Below, one piece after another: positions 10,955 to 22,885 of a DNA stretch of 64,000 nt (positions are counted from its first letter, which is position 1; every line of letters begins with the position of its first letter). This DNA is from Acanthochlamys bracteata. Lineage: Eukaryota; Streptophyta; Magnoliopsida; Pandanales; Velloziaceae. A model generated the notes under the pieces. That model was not told the origin of the DNA and ran no database searches. It saw nothing but the letters and a program-made list of their open reading frames with translations. The translations under genes were made by a program, and so were the position numbers. Location of the stretch: NCBI GenBank assembly GCA_019914995.1, contig CM034132.1:6991524-7055523 (forward strand), read 5' to 3'.

Positions 10955-13900
10955 ATGGAGAAGAAGAATGAGGTGAAGGAGGAGAGTAATAACGGTGATT
11001 CTAGTTGTTGCTGTTGGGAGGAGTTGGATTATTTGAGTGGGTTCGGCAACACCTTCTCTTCAGAAGCGATCCTGGGTGCTCTGCCTCGGGATCAGAACAA
11101 CCCCCTACGCTGCCCCCTCGGGCTCTACGCCGAGCAGCTCTCCGGCACTCCGTTCACCGCCCCGCGCAAACTCAACCAACGAAGGTCCGTTAGCTCTCCA
11201 TCTCTCTCTCTCTACTGCTCTCCATAATTCCATGATTTTAGGGAGTACTTCTTTCTATAAATAATTCTATTTTCTCAGGTGTTATTGATGCTTGATTTTA
11301 TTTTATTTAGGACAAAAAGTATAATTTTGAAATATAAAGGGGATTTATCTCAGATGGTATAGTGCTTGTTTAGCATGCGAGAGGTACGGGGATTGACACC
11401 CTGCATCTCCACTTTTATTTTTTTTTAACTTCTGTTTTTTTGGCAACCTTTTTGAAAAATATTATTATATGAAATTTATAGGTTGCCTAATAAAAATCTC
11501 AAACTACTTAGAAATCAAAATTTAAAGTTCATTTATTTAATTATTGGTTAAATAATGTGGTGCATTGTACTCTGCAGCTGGTTGTATAGGATAAAGCCTT
11601 CAGTTACGCACGAGCCATTCAAGGCCAGAGTCCCTCCACATAACAAACTCCTTGGTGAGTTTGACTGCACAACGAGTTCCACCCATCCAACCCAACTCAG
11701 ATGGAAGCCAGTTGATGATCCTGAATCTCCAACTGATTTCATTGACGGGTTGTATACTGTCTGTGGCGCAGGCAGTTCCTTCCTTAGATATGGATATGCC
11801 ATTCACATGTAAGTTACCTCTTCTCTTATATAACTTCTTGGCTTCGTGAAACCTTTTATACATAATGATTAATTTTCTACAGTCTACTATAACGATGTGG
11901 TATATAAGAACTTCTGACACACTAATTATAATGATTAATGAAATCCCTTTTGACATTTTCAATCAACAAATATATAGAAGCATTCCAACAAACGAATAAG
12001 ATGATTACTTAAAGTAGTCAAAGAGCTCGCCAACTATTAGCACTTTGAAATAGACAAAGTGACAGCTGTTACAACTCTGGGCACCTACTATTCATGTGGC
12101 TTTAATTAGAGCTGCTATCATATGCAACACATTAGGATATGTGTACAAAGGCTACCAATTACTTCATTGGATAACAGTAGTTTCAATGCTCTGGAAGATG
12201 CTCATGCTATGAAATAATGGTTAGAATTCTTATAATTTCACTAATAATCAAGATCACTAGAACAAAACAGCAACTATGCTTATATATATCTATATATATG
12301 TTGTGTATATATATGTATATATATTTATATGTATAGGGATAGGATATCGGCACGTGCCATCTTATATGCACATGTATGCACATTCGGTCAAAAGTGGCCG
12401 ACAAGATTTTCAAATCTAATCGTCACTATTGGATATGAAAAATCATGAGTTCGAAAGACATTGATAAAATTTTAGTTCAATCGAAACAAAAATCGACCTG
12501 CATCGAACTCTTTATCAAAATGACAAATAAAAATTGACAAACTTCGGTTTTGTGTCATTTTGATCAAGATTTTCGATTGAGGTTAATTCGTATTCCGATT
12601 GAGCTGTATTTTCTTCAATATATTTTCAACTCATGGTTCTTTATATCCGACGTTAGAAACTGAATTTGGAGATCTCACCGGTCACTTTTGGCAGACATGT
12701 GCACACATGTGCCCGTAAGAATGACATATATATATATATATACAGGGAAGGGATAGAGGCACTCCAACCCTTATGCACATTCCAGCGCACTCCAAAGCCG
12801 TTTTTGGCCGTGGAAATCTTAAAATTCAATCTCTACCGTTGGATATGAAGAACTGTGAGTCGTTAACATACTGACAAAATTTCATCTCGATCGGATTACG
12901 AATAGACCTTCATCCGATCACTTGATAATGATGACACAAATAGTAAAAGTTAACAAAATATATATATCTTTTTTTTTAGTCATCTTGATCAAGTGACCGG
13001 ATGAAGGTCTATTCGTAATCCGATCGAGATGAAATTTTGTCAGTATGTTAACGACTCGTAGTTCTTCATATCCAATGGTAGAGATTGAACTTGAAGGTCT
13101 TCACGGCCACAAACGACCGTAGAGTGCGCTGTAGTGTGCATAAGATTGGAATGCCCCTATCCCTTCCCTATATATACACACACACACATATATATGTATG
13201 GAGGGTTACAGGCTCTCCCCTAACTATTCAACACTTCGGCGTTCCATAAAAATAAACCGCCACAAATACATCAGGAGAGATCAGCACGTGTGCATTTTCG
13301 AAAGAAAATATATTCACTTATTTTATTCTCTTTTCTACTCAAAAAATGTTTACATTAGAACTGTATTTTCATTAACATCTTTACGTATTCTTTTAGCTCC
13401 TCTTATCTTAATTCTTTCATTATTTTTAACTTGATTCTTTTATTAATTAATTTTGTTTAGTTAACTTAATTTTGTTCTTTTATTCTTTTATTCTTTCATT
13501 AAATTTATTCTTTCATTCATCTTTTTTCAGATCTCCCGAGCACTTCTCTTCTCTTTCCTTCTTTTATCTTATATATAAACTATATATGGAATCTTTCAAT
13601 AATTGCTTGTAGCTCAAGTGGTTGGATATATAATCTCTTATATAAAAGACGTGGGTACGAAACTCTGACCCAACTACAATTATATAAGATTTTTCTTTAT
13701 TTAGTTTGTAATCACTACACATACTTACCACCCATTCTTAAATTGTTAACATGTGAGTCAAAATAGAGTTCGAAATATGGTTGATATAGAATTATTATAT
13801 GGTCGAAAATGGGATCAGATATGGTCGAATATGTGTTAAAATAAGCTCAAAATGTAGTCGAAATGAAATCACATATGATCGAAATGAGCTCAAAATGTAG

Positions 13901-16900
13901 TCGAAATGGAATCAAATGTGATCGAAATGCAGTCATATAGTCACACTTGAGTTAGCATTGGGTTGCACAAGATTGTATTTGGATCGCACATAACTGTGAT
14001 CGAAATGGAATCATATATGGTCAAATTGTGGTCATACGGTCGCACATGAGTCGTATAGGATTGCACTTGGGTTGCAAAAAATTATGGTCGAAATACAGTC
14101 ATAAGGTCACATTTGGGTTAGCATGAAATTGCAGTTGGGTTAACACTTGGTCGCACAGGATTGCATTTACATCGTACAAAACGTGGTCGAAATAGATCAT
14201 ATATGATCAAAATACAGTCACAGAGCCATGCAAAAGAGGGTAGAAATAAAAAATAGAAAAAAGGAGTGCCAAAATAGAAAAAACTGTTAATTTCTGCTGC
14301 CTTTGGTCGATAACAAGTCGATAACTCTTAAGAAAAACTACGAACGGTGGCACATAATGAAGTTGATGAAAGAATAAAAGAAGCAAATTAAGTTAACTAA
14401 GCAAAATTAAACTAATAAAACAATTAAATTAAGAATAATGAAAGAATTAAGATAAGAGGAGAAAAGAGAATACGTAAAGTTGTCAGTGAAAATACCGTTT
14501 TGATGGAACCATTTTCTTAAATAAGGAAAAAGAATGAAATAAGTGAACATATTTTTTCGAAAACGTACACGTGTTGATCTCTCCTGATGCAATCGTGGCT
14601 GTTCATTTTTATATAGTGCTGAAGTGCTAAACAGTGAGAGGAGTGTCTCTAGCTCTCCATATATGTATATGTAAATAAATAATTTCTAATTAGAGTTTTG
14701 GGTCAAATTTATGCTAATACCTAACCATTATCGCTCAACTAGTCATTCTATCTGTAGAATTTTTTGTCAATAGTTATCTTCGTTACATTTGTACTTCTTA
14801 ACATTTGCAAATTGACATTTCTATGATTACAAAATGTATAAAATAGAGTGTATTAGACTTGAAAATTAAGATTGAATACCAAAATAGAGATTAGACAACT
14901 TTGATCGCAAATGTTCTTATACATACCTGATTAATAGAAATAACTCTTGTACACCGAGTAAGTAAGAGCTCATGATATGAAAAATAGTACTATTATAAAA
15001 TTAGGATTTGACATGGGATGGAACTTTTTGAACAAATAATCTTGCTCTTCATTAAATACATAAAATTTGGTATTAACTTTTTAACATAATTGTAATTTCA
15101 CACTTGTGAAACTGTTAATAACAATTAATTCATACCATTTCTTACTTGCCCTAAAATTGGAAGGCCATTTATAGATATCTGGCTTGAACTTAACAGTCTC
15201 AGGTTTTGTTTTGTAGTGCACTAGTGCTTATCACTATTTCATTCAACTTCTCGTTTTCTAATAAACCTTCTATAACATTTTAGAATGTTGTGTTAAATTT
15301 ATAAAAGTACAGGTGAATTGTAAGTTATAAAATCTTTATATATTTTTTTCGAGGAAAAGAAGGTAAGCTCGTTTACTAAAAAGCTTCTTAGTTTAAGCAC
15401 TCTCAAACGTCCCCAAATTGATTACGCATGAAAGGCTTAGTAGGGGATAGTAGCTGGTTTGAGCTTGAAATAAACTGCACCAAAGTCGCAATGACCACCT
15501 GTTCTCAAACAGAATGGTACTCCAACTTAATGTGTTGTGTCAAAAAAAATGCTATAGTATAATATGAGACAATTCACAATACATATTCACAGCCTCTACA
15601 ACATAAAATTGCTAAATACAAAAAATATATAACGCTATAATCAACATAAATTTTGAGTTTTTCTCAACAAAATGATAGTGGGAAGGTGAGATCAAGTTAA
15701 CTTGATAACAGATAATAGGCAAAGTTTTTGTTAGACATAGGATATTACGAAAGTAGTAATATAGTAACTGAGTCTGGAATCAATTTCATCCAGGTAGTCA
15801 GCAAATAAACTGTCTCTACCAGAAAGTGATGAGTTAAACTGAACCATGTTTAATGGAATCAAAAGTTACAAACTAATTACAAGATATTCAGAAGTATTGA
15901 GATCAGTATGTGATAGTTTAGGTAATATAATGTTCAGGAAATCAGCCGGTGGATGCCTACTTAGTAGATTATAACCCATATAAGAGAGTAATAGTATGGA
16001 AAGGACGAACAGCATACAAAATGCTTGAACTTATCTCAATCAGAAGCTAAGTTAAGATGGATTCAAGTAACAAAATTTCAAATCAATAACTTCTACCTTG
16101 CATGAAAGGGAATCAAACACAGCTAGAGGACTTACATTGACGTGAGTATATAAGGTTCAGTAGGGCTATATTATTCACTGTCCAAGTGATAAAACTTTCT
16201 AGCAAGAATAAATCATGTAAACATAATAGCCTATTAGCAATTGATTTGAATATGTACTTGTAATGCACAGAATATGGGTCCGTTTAAGCATTATTGTCAC
16301 CTCTGTGCAAGCTTTCCAATAATTGGTTTTAGAGGTACAGTAACCATATCTTATCCTCAGCATGACTCAAACAAGTAGTTGTGATATCTTTAGAATAGAG
16401 CCCATAACAAGTAACATATACAACACTCAGAAAATCAACAGAAATAATGCATAGGAATGCCAAGACACTAATGTAAAGCTTATCAATAGTATCCATATAT
16501 TCAAGGCATAGTAAATAACCATAAATCTGACAACTCAATCTACAAGGACGGACATTAGACTTAATTGCTAATTCAGAATTGCCATTGAACAATGATTTAT
16601 AACACATGTATAGTGTTGCTAATTTTCTTTTATTATCTCCAACATGTCAAGTTGCTGTATTGTTCTCATTATGCACTTGCTTGAATATGCGATGCTAGTT
16701 ATGACAGGAAACTTATAATGTTAATACATATTATATGCATGATACTTAATATGTGATACTCCTTCACATAGTTTTTAAGTTTATGCACTTACGAGCAAGA
16801 TGTGCAAATAAATAGGTACAACGAGATCCAATATCTGTCATTAGTAGGTTTTCATCTAATGAGCTCAACAGAATTAAGTCTTTTAATGTTCCATTTTTTT

Positions 16901-19900
16901 CTAACATAAAAAGTCTAGCTTGGACCCAAGTGGTCTGATAGTTTCTTTTGCCTTTGCAATGAAATTTGAGATGTTTGAAGTGCATACCTTGGTTGATAAT
17001 TGACTCAGAATGAACTAGACTGAAGTTTTGAACTTGATGGTTCTTATCTGCATCGGTTTCGTGTCTTGACTTGTCTTTTGGGTCGTTTTGTAATTTTGTA
17101 ACTGAGTCTTCTTGGGGGAATCTTGTCTTATTCATTTGAGAGTCCTAGCTCGGAATTATAAGGTATTTAGGGCTCGTTTCCACAAGAAAAAGAGTTCTTA
17201 GACTGTCTTAAGCTATGCAAGATTGAATCTGATTTTTTTTAGAATTTACTTCTGACAGGTGTTATTTTGTTGAGTTTTTGCAGTATATTTACTAAATATA
17301 TTCTGACATGCTTGTAAGATCTAAAGTAGTTGTTTAGCAAATACAAGTACGAATTACTAAGATCTAAAGGAAACACTGTCCGTAACTTGTCTGCTGCACA
17401 GGTATTCTGCTAACAAGTCCATGAATGGCTGCGCATTCTGCAATGCAGATGGTGATTTCTTGATTGTTCCTCAGAAAGGAAGTAAGTAGATATTTAGTGA
17501 GTAATGTCAATGATTTTTTGACTCCTTCCATTTTGCTTAATAGTAATTCTTAAGCTCCCATCAGGAACCATCGCTCTTTGTGCTTCAATATTGCTGACCA
17601 TGCATTCCCATGGTTCTTGCTGCTAGTTGGTTTTTGCTTGTACCCAAGGTCAAGCTGCAGAACAAGCTATGAATAAGAAGGTCAACACTTACAGGGAAAA
17701 AGAATTGTTACAATATCATTTTTTTAGTCATGTCGTCAAACCGAACAAAACAAGCTATGAATAAAGGACACAAAACACATTCAAAAAGCATGATTTCATA
17801 AGCAAATTCAGCATTCTAAAAAAAATCTCTCTGGGATTTAATCTTTGCAAATTGGTCAGGGTGGGAAATTACAACCCTTGTGGTCAACCCAACTACCCGA
17901 TTACATTTGCTTGGTGATTGATTTATGGTTAACAAAATTGACCTACTAAATAATTCTGTTGGGTTGGTAACCCATTTTGGCCCATTGGGTCAAACTCCCA
18001 CTCCCAATCCAAACCCCATCTCCTTCCTTTGGTCAAAAAAATTTTAACAGTTTTTATTTTTAGTTTATTTTTTATTGCTAAAAGGAATTCATGTGGCCAG
18101 ACTTTGCAAATGTCACACCGACCAATTTGCAGAGTATATAGTTTGTGAACTTAAATCTGAAATTTAAAGTATCATGAGCATTGGATATTGTTTTTGAAAC
18201 TCCAATGATGCAATACATCAAACACTTTCTTTGGCCCAATTTCCATTTTGGAGACCATTTTTGGATCAATTTTGAAAAGTTTATTTATGATCCTACTTAT
18301 ATGTACACTCACATAAAACAAAATAATGTGGTATCAACTTCTTCTATACACTCACATAAACAAAATAATTATACAAAATAATACTGAAAATCACCAACAT
18401 AATAGTTGAAGTGATTCTAATGAAGCATCATTTTTTAGTTAATCCTGCTTATGTACTAGAAATAGCTTAAGTGGTAGTTAGTGACTTATTTGATTGTGAA
18501 TAGACATATTGACTAGATTCAGTGCACCGGAGATAAAAGGAAGAGTTTGGATCACCTGGCTTCTCATGGCTAAGACATCTTGATTATTATTACCAATGCT
18601 AGTAGAATTTAAAGAAGACCTCATGTCATCACAACAAAGAATGATTGTCAAGTAGGTCCACGCTTAGGGATTATTGAAGCTTGTTTTAAGACAGAAGCAT
18701 TGCAATCAAGCTAGTGCAAGAATCCACATCTGTATCAGGATGGATGACAAACTTATTATAATTTTCGCTGTCGCTGAGAGTTTCTAATCAATTCTAATAC
18801 TTTTCTTAGTAAGGGACTCTGCTTCCTTCAGAGAGTAAGTCCTTAATTACCTTTTTTTGACTTCAATTCTTCTTTAGTTGGTTCCACTAGAGCTTGCAGC
18901 CCAGGCAATTCCTGTACAACGCTGCTATCTTCCTCTGTAGGTATCGAGGCAAGGAGGGGATCTCTTTACTGAGCTCCGCATTTGTATCAGAATCACATCC
19001 CAAACATTGTTTTGCGGAATTGTTGCTCCAAAGCCACTCTTTAGCGCATTGTTGCATAAAAGTTTTTCTTGGAAATTGTTTCTTGAAATCACTATTTTCA
19101 AATATGCTTTTTCAAATAGAACCTTCTCTAAACATTTTTCTTCAAAAGCATTTTTTAAACATGATTACGCAAAAGTGCTTCTGACAAGTACAGTTGCAAA
19201 GCACCTTTATGAGAAGGATAACTATTCAAAAGTAACTTTAAAGATTTATTGTGGAAAATTTTATTTGAAACTTGTTTAAAATCACTCATGTATTCTTAGA
19301 GTTCCTACTTGAAGTTTTGTGATCCAAACAAGGAGGTTCAAAAGTCAAAGGCTTGGAAATGCTCTTATCTCAAAATTTTAGGGATTTTAATTAAGATAAA
19401 AAGGTAAATGAAATTTGAAGCTCATTATCCAAATGGACCTAAGAGAAACATTAAACACTCTATATATCACGTCGCAATACCAGCTTATTTATTTAGATTG
19501 TAAGATCGGGTTCCCAAGATAAAATGATTGGCCAACTATTTAGGGTTAGCATTTTTTACATATAAGCATATGTCCATTCTAGCACCTAGTTGAGGTGGAA
19601 TTATTAAGGTGCGTGGGGTGTTAAACTCACCAAGCTCAGTCCGCTTATCTAGCCAGGACACCATCCCAGACCCTTACGCTACTACCAAGCTAAACCCACC
19701 AAGCTAATCCGTCTTTTGCTTGGGCCCGTTAAGTCCTTCATGTTACTAACTTAGGCCTATCTTAACTTAGTGGGCCAACAATCTCTCCTCAATAACATGC
19801 CCGGTGACTCCATTCTATTAGGTTCTGATATCAAATGTAGGATCGGATCTTCAAAGTAAAATAATTTGCTAACTATTTAGAGATTAGCATCTCCTACATA

Positions 19901-22686
19901 TAAGCATATGTTTATTCTATCATCCATCCAATGTGGACTACTAAGGAGCTTGAATTATTAAGCCCATAAATCATAATCCACTTGACCCGCTTTAAGGGGA
20001 GTTGCTGGCACACCTCTAAGTTAACTAGCCAATTTTTTAATTGTGCATCATTTCAAGACTTTACGCTACTAATTCGGACTTAGCTACCAAGCCATCCCGT
20101 CTTTTGCTCGAGTTCACCAAGCACTTCAAGCTGCTAATCATGCCTACCCTAATTTGGAGGCCCAACATAGAGGCTACTACCTATATGTTGTGATTTTGGT
20201 GGTTACAATAGATCACTATGCACATTAACTAATGGCCGTCGACTGAATTGCAAAATTTGGATGAACTACAATTGATGCTAGAAAGCGGCATTAGTTGCTT
20301 TTACTAGTTTTCATGTCTGACAACAACAGTTTCGTCAGGGAGTAACTCAGCAATAGGTCTTCCATCCAATGGGAAGGCACCAAGATTAATTATCCTCTAT
20401 TTCAATCAAAAGAAGTCGAAATGAAGAAATTATTGTAGCATGCATTGAGTCATTGGAAAGACGAACTTACAAGGAATATTTTCAAGGAAATAAAGTGTGG
20501 TATAAAAGAATAAATAATTCAATATTCATATTCACATGTTTTTTCAGGTCAGATCACACTATTGACTTACAAATAAGACTGGTTGGGTAACTAATCACAT
20601 TTGGAGTGGAGATCAACAATTTGTTTATATTTATATCAAGGATTTTGTAGCTGTTGACCTTCACCAAGTGAAGTTGGATATAACAAAGATAGAAAATCTC
20701 TAGCTTAATGATTGCGATTTATCTCCTAAAAGCCATTTTTTTCTTCATATCAAATCCAGGGCTGTGGATTACAACTGAGTGTGGAAGATTGCAGGTTTCA
20801 TCTGGTGAAATTGTTGTTATCCCTCAAGGATTCCGTTTCTCAGTCGATTTACCTGATGGGCCATCACATGGTTATATCGCTGAAATTTTTGGTACACATT
20901 TCCAACTTCCAGATCTTGGCCCTATTGGTAAGAATTTCATCAAGAAGCTTGGATTTCGTGACTAACTTCTCAAGATTGAAATAAGTTTTTGATTGCATTT
21001 CCTCATAATTTTGTAGGTGCTAATGGTCTAGCTGCTGCAAGGGATTTTCTCACCCCAACTGCATGGTTTGAGGAGAAAACCCTACCAGGATATTTAGTTG
21101 TGCAGAAATTTGGTGGTAAACTGTTCACTGCAAAGCAAGATTTTTCCCCGTTTAATGTGGTTTCATGGCATGGCAATTATGTTCCTTATAAGGTAGGTGA
21201 AAATCACCTTTTTTTTTTTTGCTAACAACTACATAGGCACATAAGATTATCATGATGCCTTTCAACTCTTTATGTAATATCTTTTCTAGTCAACTTTGAA
21301 CTTTACTGCTATTATTTGAAATGGATAATCCTCTCTTTCATTGCTTTAGCATTCCTTGTGAAAGAACTGTAACCCTTTATTTGTGAATTTTATGGTGTAG
21401 ATAAACTTAATATTTCATATTTGTTGCTGCTTTTGCTTATTATATGCGCTTTACATGACACCTTAGTAAATGTACTGGAAAAAGCATGGACAGAGCTCCT
21501 AACTGTAACGGTTGGCAGTATGTGGGCATCAATACAAGTATTTTGCATAGCCAATTTTTAGAACATAGCTTCATAAGCTATAACCTTCTATTTTATTTTG
21601 AGTTCTTTGATACATCTATTAATCTATCAAATTCGCAAATGCAAAATGCAAGGAGAAGCAGCTTATGGAATCTGTTGGGATCGAGTGATCTGTGAATATA
21701 AGTGACATGATATAAATCAATGATGTATTTAAAGATTGTGATTATCCTTTAGCATCTGCTTGTGTTAGCAATCTAAGAAAAATTGTGGTTTTTAACTGTA
21801 AACTCATGCTTTCCTTGCACGGAGGTTTAGCAACTCCAAGTATCTATCTTGTTACACCTTCTAGCTGAAATCTGATGGACTATTTCTTGTTCATTATTCT
21901 CATTTGTTTTTTTGTTTTCCTCAGTATGAACTTAGCAAGTTTTGCCCATTCAATACGGTACTCTTTGACCATGGGGATCCTTCCATTAACACTGGTAATC
22001 ATCAAAAGCATGCTTTTCTTCTCATTAGGACATTAGGAGAAAGTTTTATGCATTGCCACAACGTTATCTTGACATTTCAATGATGTTGCAGTTTTGACAG
22101 CACCAACTGACAAGCCTGGAGTCGCATTGCTTGATTTTGTAATCTTCCCACCTCGTTGGCTGGTGGCTGAGCACACTTTTCGCCCACCATATTATCATCG
22201 TAATTGCATGACTGAATTTATGGGTCTAATATGTGGTGAATATGAGGTACTATTCTTTGAAATGAAGACTTCTCCGCGATTTCTTGTATCACAGCGCTTG
22301 ACAACACAAACTCATCTCCCTGCAATGTTTCAGGCTAAGGCTGGTGGGTTTCTTCCAGGAGGCGCGAGTCTCCACAGCTGCATGACGCCACATGGTCCTG
22401 ATACTAAGACCTTTGAGGTAAGTTCTGTACACCAACATAGTAGAACTATGGTTTCATTTGTATTACTCCTCTTTTTTTGGCGCTAAAGATCATCCCTTTT
22501 GTTCGGCAGGCAAACGTAGCTCGAGGGGAGAAAGCCGAGCCTAGCAGGTTGAGTGGTACCATGGCCTTTATGTTTGAATCTTTCCTCATCCCAAGGGTCA
22601 GCCAGTGGGCTCTTGATTCTCCATATAGAGACCATGATTATTACCAGTGCTGGACTGGTCTAAGATCCCATTTTCGCGTTCAGTAA
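10955..22686 (+). CDS. HGO: Homogentisate 1,2-dioxygenase, 9 exons, 456 aa
   Basis: The Fe(II) enzyme of tyrosine breakdown opens the ring of homogentisate with O2 to give maleylacetoacetate; in plants it competes with tocopherol and plastoquinone synthesis for substrate. Exons: 10955-11184, 11578-11808, 17402-17481, 20760-20927, 21017-21192, 21925-21994, 22092-22246, 22334-22417, 22510-22686. All introns are GT-AG, phases agree, and the total is 456 codons plus TAA, close to the 461 aa of Arabidopsis. The opening [13 protein letters not shown] block is typical. The iron ligands are present: H354 and E360 in [12 protein letters not shown], and H390 in MTPHGPD. An in-frame ATG at 10892 would add 21 residues; I prefer 10955 because it fits the family length. 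Intron 2 (5.6 kb) and intron 3 (3.3 kb) are unusually large and full of repeats. A fossil LTR element starts 200 bp past the stop. Confidence 0.96.
11339..11411 (+). tRNA. tRNA-Ala(AGC)-like sequence in HGD intron 1, probably degenerate
   Basis: The 73 bases align end to end with plant tRNA-Ala. The anticodon loop reads TTAGCAT (anticodon AGC), the T arm CGGGG-ATTGACA-CCCTG pairs, and the acceptor stem pairs at six of seven positions with discriminator A. The D stem (TCTC against TAGT) has two mismatches and position 7/66 is unpaired, unlike the canonical GCTC/GAGC arm. A T-rich run follows at 11413-11427, as expected for a Pol III stop. It lies on the same strand as HGD. The mismatches suggest a pseudogene or a weakly functional copy. 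Confidence 0.7.
12335..12723. mobile_element. Long foldback element 1 in HGD intron 2
   Basis: Two arms of roughly 170 bp are imperfect reverse complements (about 70% by eye). The left arm holds 'gcacatgtatgcacattcgg' and 'attggatatgaaaaatcatg'; the right arm holds the inverse of 'gcacatgtgtgcacatg' and 'cggatataaagaaccatg'. It is flanked on both sides by (TA)n sequence (12280-12330 and 12724-12742). There is no coding capacity. It shares internal words with the neighbouring element at 12744-13169, so both belong to one broader family. Confidence 0.65.
12744..13169. mobile_element. Long foldback element 2 in HGD intron 2, 426 bp
   Basis: The element is almost wholly two inverted arms of about 200 bp each (12744-12953 and 12978-13169) with a short T-rich centre. 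The outer ends are AGGGAAGGGATAG at the left and its exact complement at the right. Inner words such as 'ccggatgaaggtctattcg' and 'tgacaaaatttcatctcga' are also mirrored. Arm identity is high, well above that of element 1. It sits between (TA)n tracts, so any target duplication is hidden. In RNA it would form a very long hairpin. Confidence 0.8.
13604..13690 (+). repeat. tRNA-like SINE head
   Basis: The sequence 'gcttgtagctcaagtggttg' matches a Pol III A box (TAGCTCAAGTGG), and 'gtgggtacgaaactctgac' about 40 bases on resembles an imperfect B box. The spacing is that of a tRNA-derived SINE head. No body or poly(A) tail could be fixed. It lies inside foldback element 3. Confidence 0.35.
13790..14220 (+). 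repeat. Degenerate tandem words inside element 3
   Basis: Short phrases of the form 'ggtcgaaatg.agtcatatg' and 'ggtcgcac..gggttgca' recur many times with substitutions and variable spacing. The same vocabulary occurs at 9470-9840. Subterminal or internal repeats of this kind are common in non-autonomous transposons. I do not see a fixed period. Confidence 0.5.
14665..17401 (+). other. Rest of HGD intron 2, no feature recognised
   Basis: This 2.7-kb part of the intron shows no repeat or gene that I can support. A minus-strand open frame of 123 codons (16764-17135) has no recognisable domain and no sign of coding bias, and I treat it as chance. The intron ends in a normal acceptor at 17400-17401. 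Confidence 0.5.
17482..19498 (+). other. First part of HGD intron 3, degenerate repeats
   Basis: There is no gene. Around 17860-18010 there are inverted words made of 'caacccaac' and 'gggttggtaaccc' that resemble a decayed hAT-type MITE. Around 19000-19270 there are loose repeats with 'agcatttttt' and 'gcaaag'. Nothing else is seen. Confidence 0.4.
19499..20170 (+). repeat. Tandem duplication of about 337 bp in HGD intron 3
   Basis: A unit beginning 'tgtaagatcgggttcc' at 19499 recurs at 19836 as 'tgtaggatcggatctt'. Later words such as 'acatataagcatatg' are shared, and each copy ends near a 'ggcccaaca' or 'gggccaacaatct' phrase. The copies have diverged considerably. Phrases like 'ggttctgatatcaaatgtag' are common in plant LTR or TRIM-type fossil fragments, so the duplicated unit may be of that origin, but I see no complete element. 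Confidence 0.6.
20171..20759 (+). other. End of HGD intron 3
   Basis: Nothing is recognised apart from the acceptor site at 20758-20759 preceded by a T-rich tract (20737-20747). Confidence 0.5.
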
Positions 22687-22885
22687 GCACGGGTGTTGGT
22701 AGTCATCACTGGCAATGATCCCAATAGAATTTAAATAACAAATGTAATATAGAGATAGCCTCTCTTAACGTCTGCCTCATGTCAATGTTTAACGTATTAA
22801 GATACCTGCTTTGAATATATAAGGACTTTTATTTGGTACGGAACTACTGCTCACATCCATAATTCATATACGTTTATATATTTCT

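Larger units (their letters stand above)
13198..14664. mobile_element. Foldback or TIR element 3 in HGD intron 2, about 1.47 kb
   Basis: Inverted arms of about 250 bp lie at 13198-13460 and 14400-14664. The left arm has 'atcaggagagatcagcacgt' and 'ttcgaaagaaaatatattca'; the right arm has their inverse with differences. Both ends abut TATATGTATA-type sequence. The interior contains a tRNA-like stretch (13604-13690) and a loose tandem array of 'ggtcgaaatg..gtcata' words at about 13790-14220. No transposase is visible. The size and long ends recall Mutator-like or foldback non-autonomous elements, but the family cannot be proved. Confidence 0.6.

Noticed and set aside
11005-11264. Alternative frames over HGD exon 1
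   Set aside because: The HGD frame matches the conserved N-terminus and splices in phase with exon 2; the others are overlaps.
16764-17135. 123-codon minus-strand open frame in HGD intron 2
   Set aside because: No domain, no splice context and no conserved motif; long frames of this size arise by chance.
18078-19279. Short open frames in HGD intron 3
   Set aside because: They lie between proven exons, have biased hydrophobic or repetitive composition, and show no domain.
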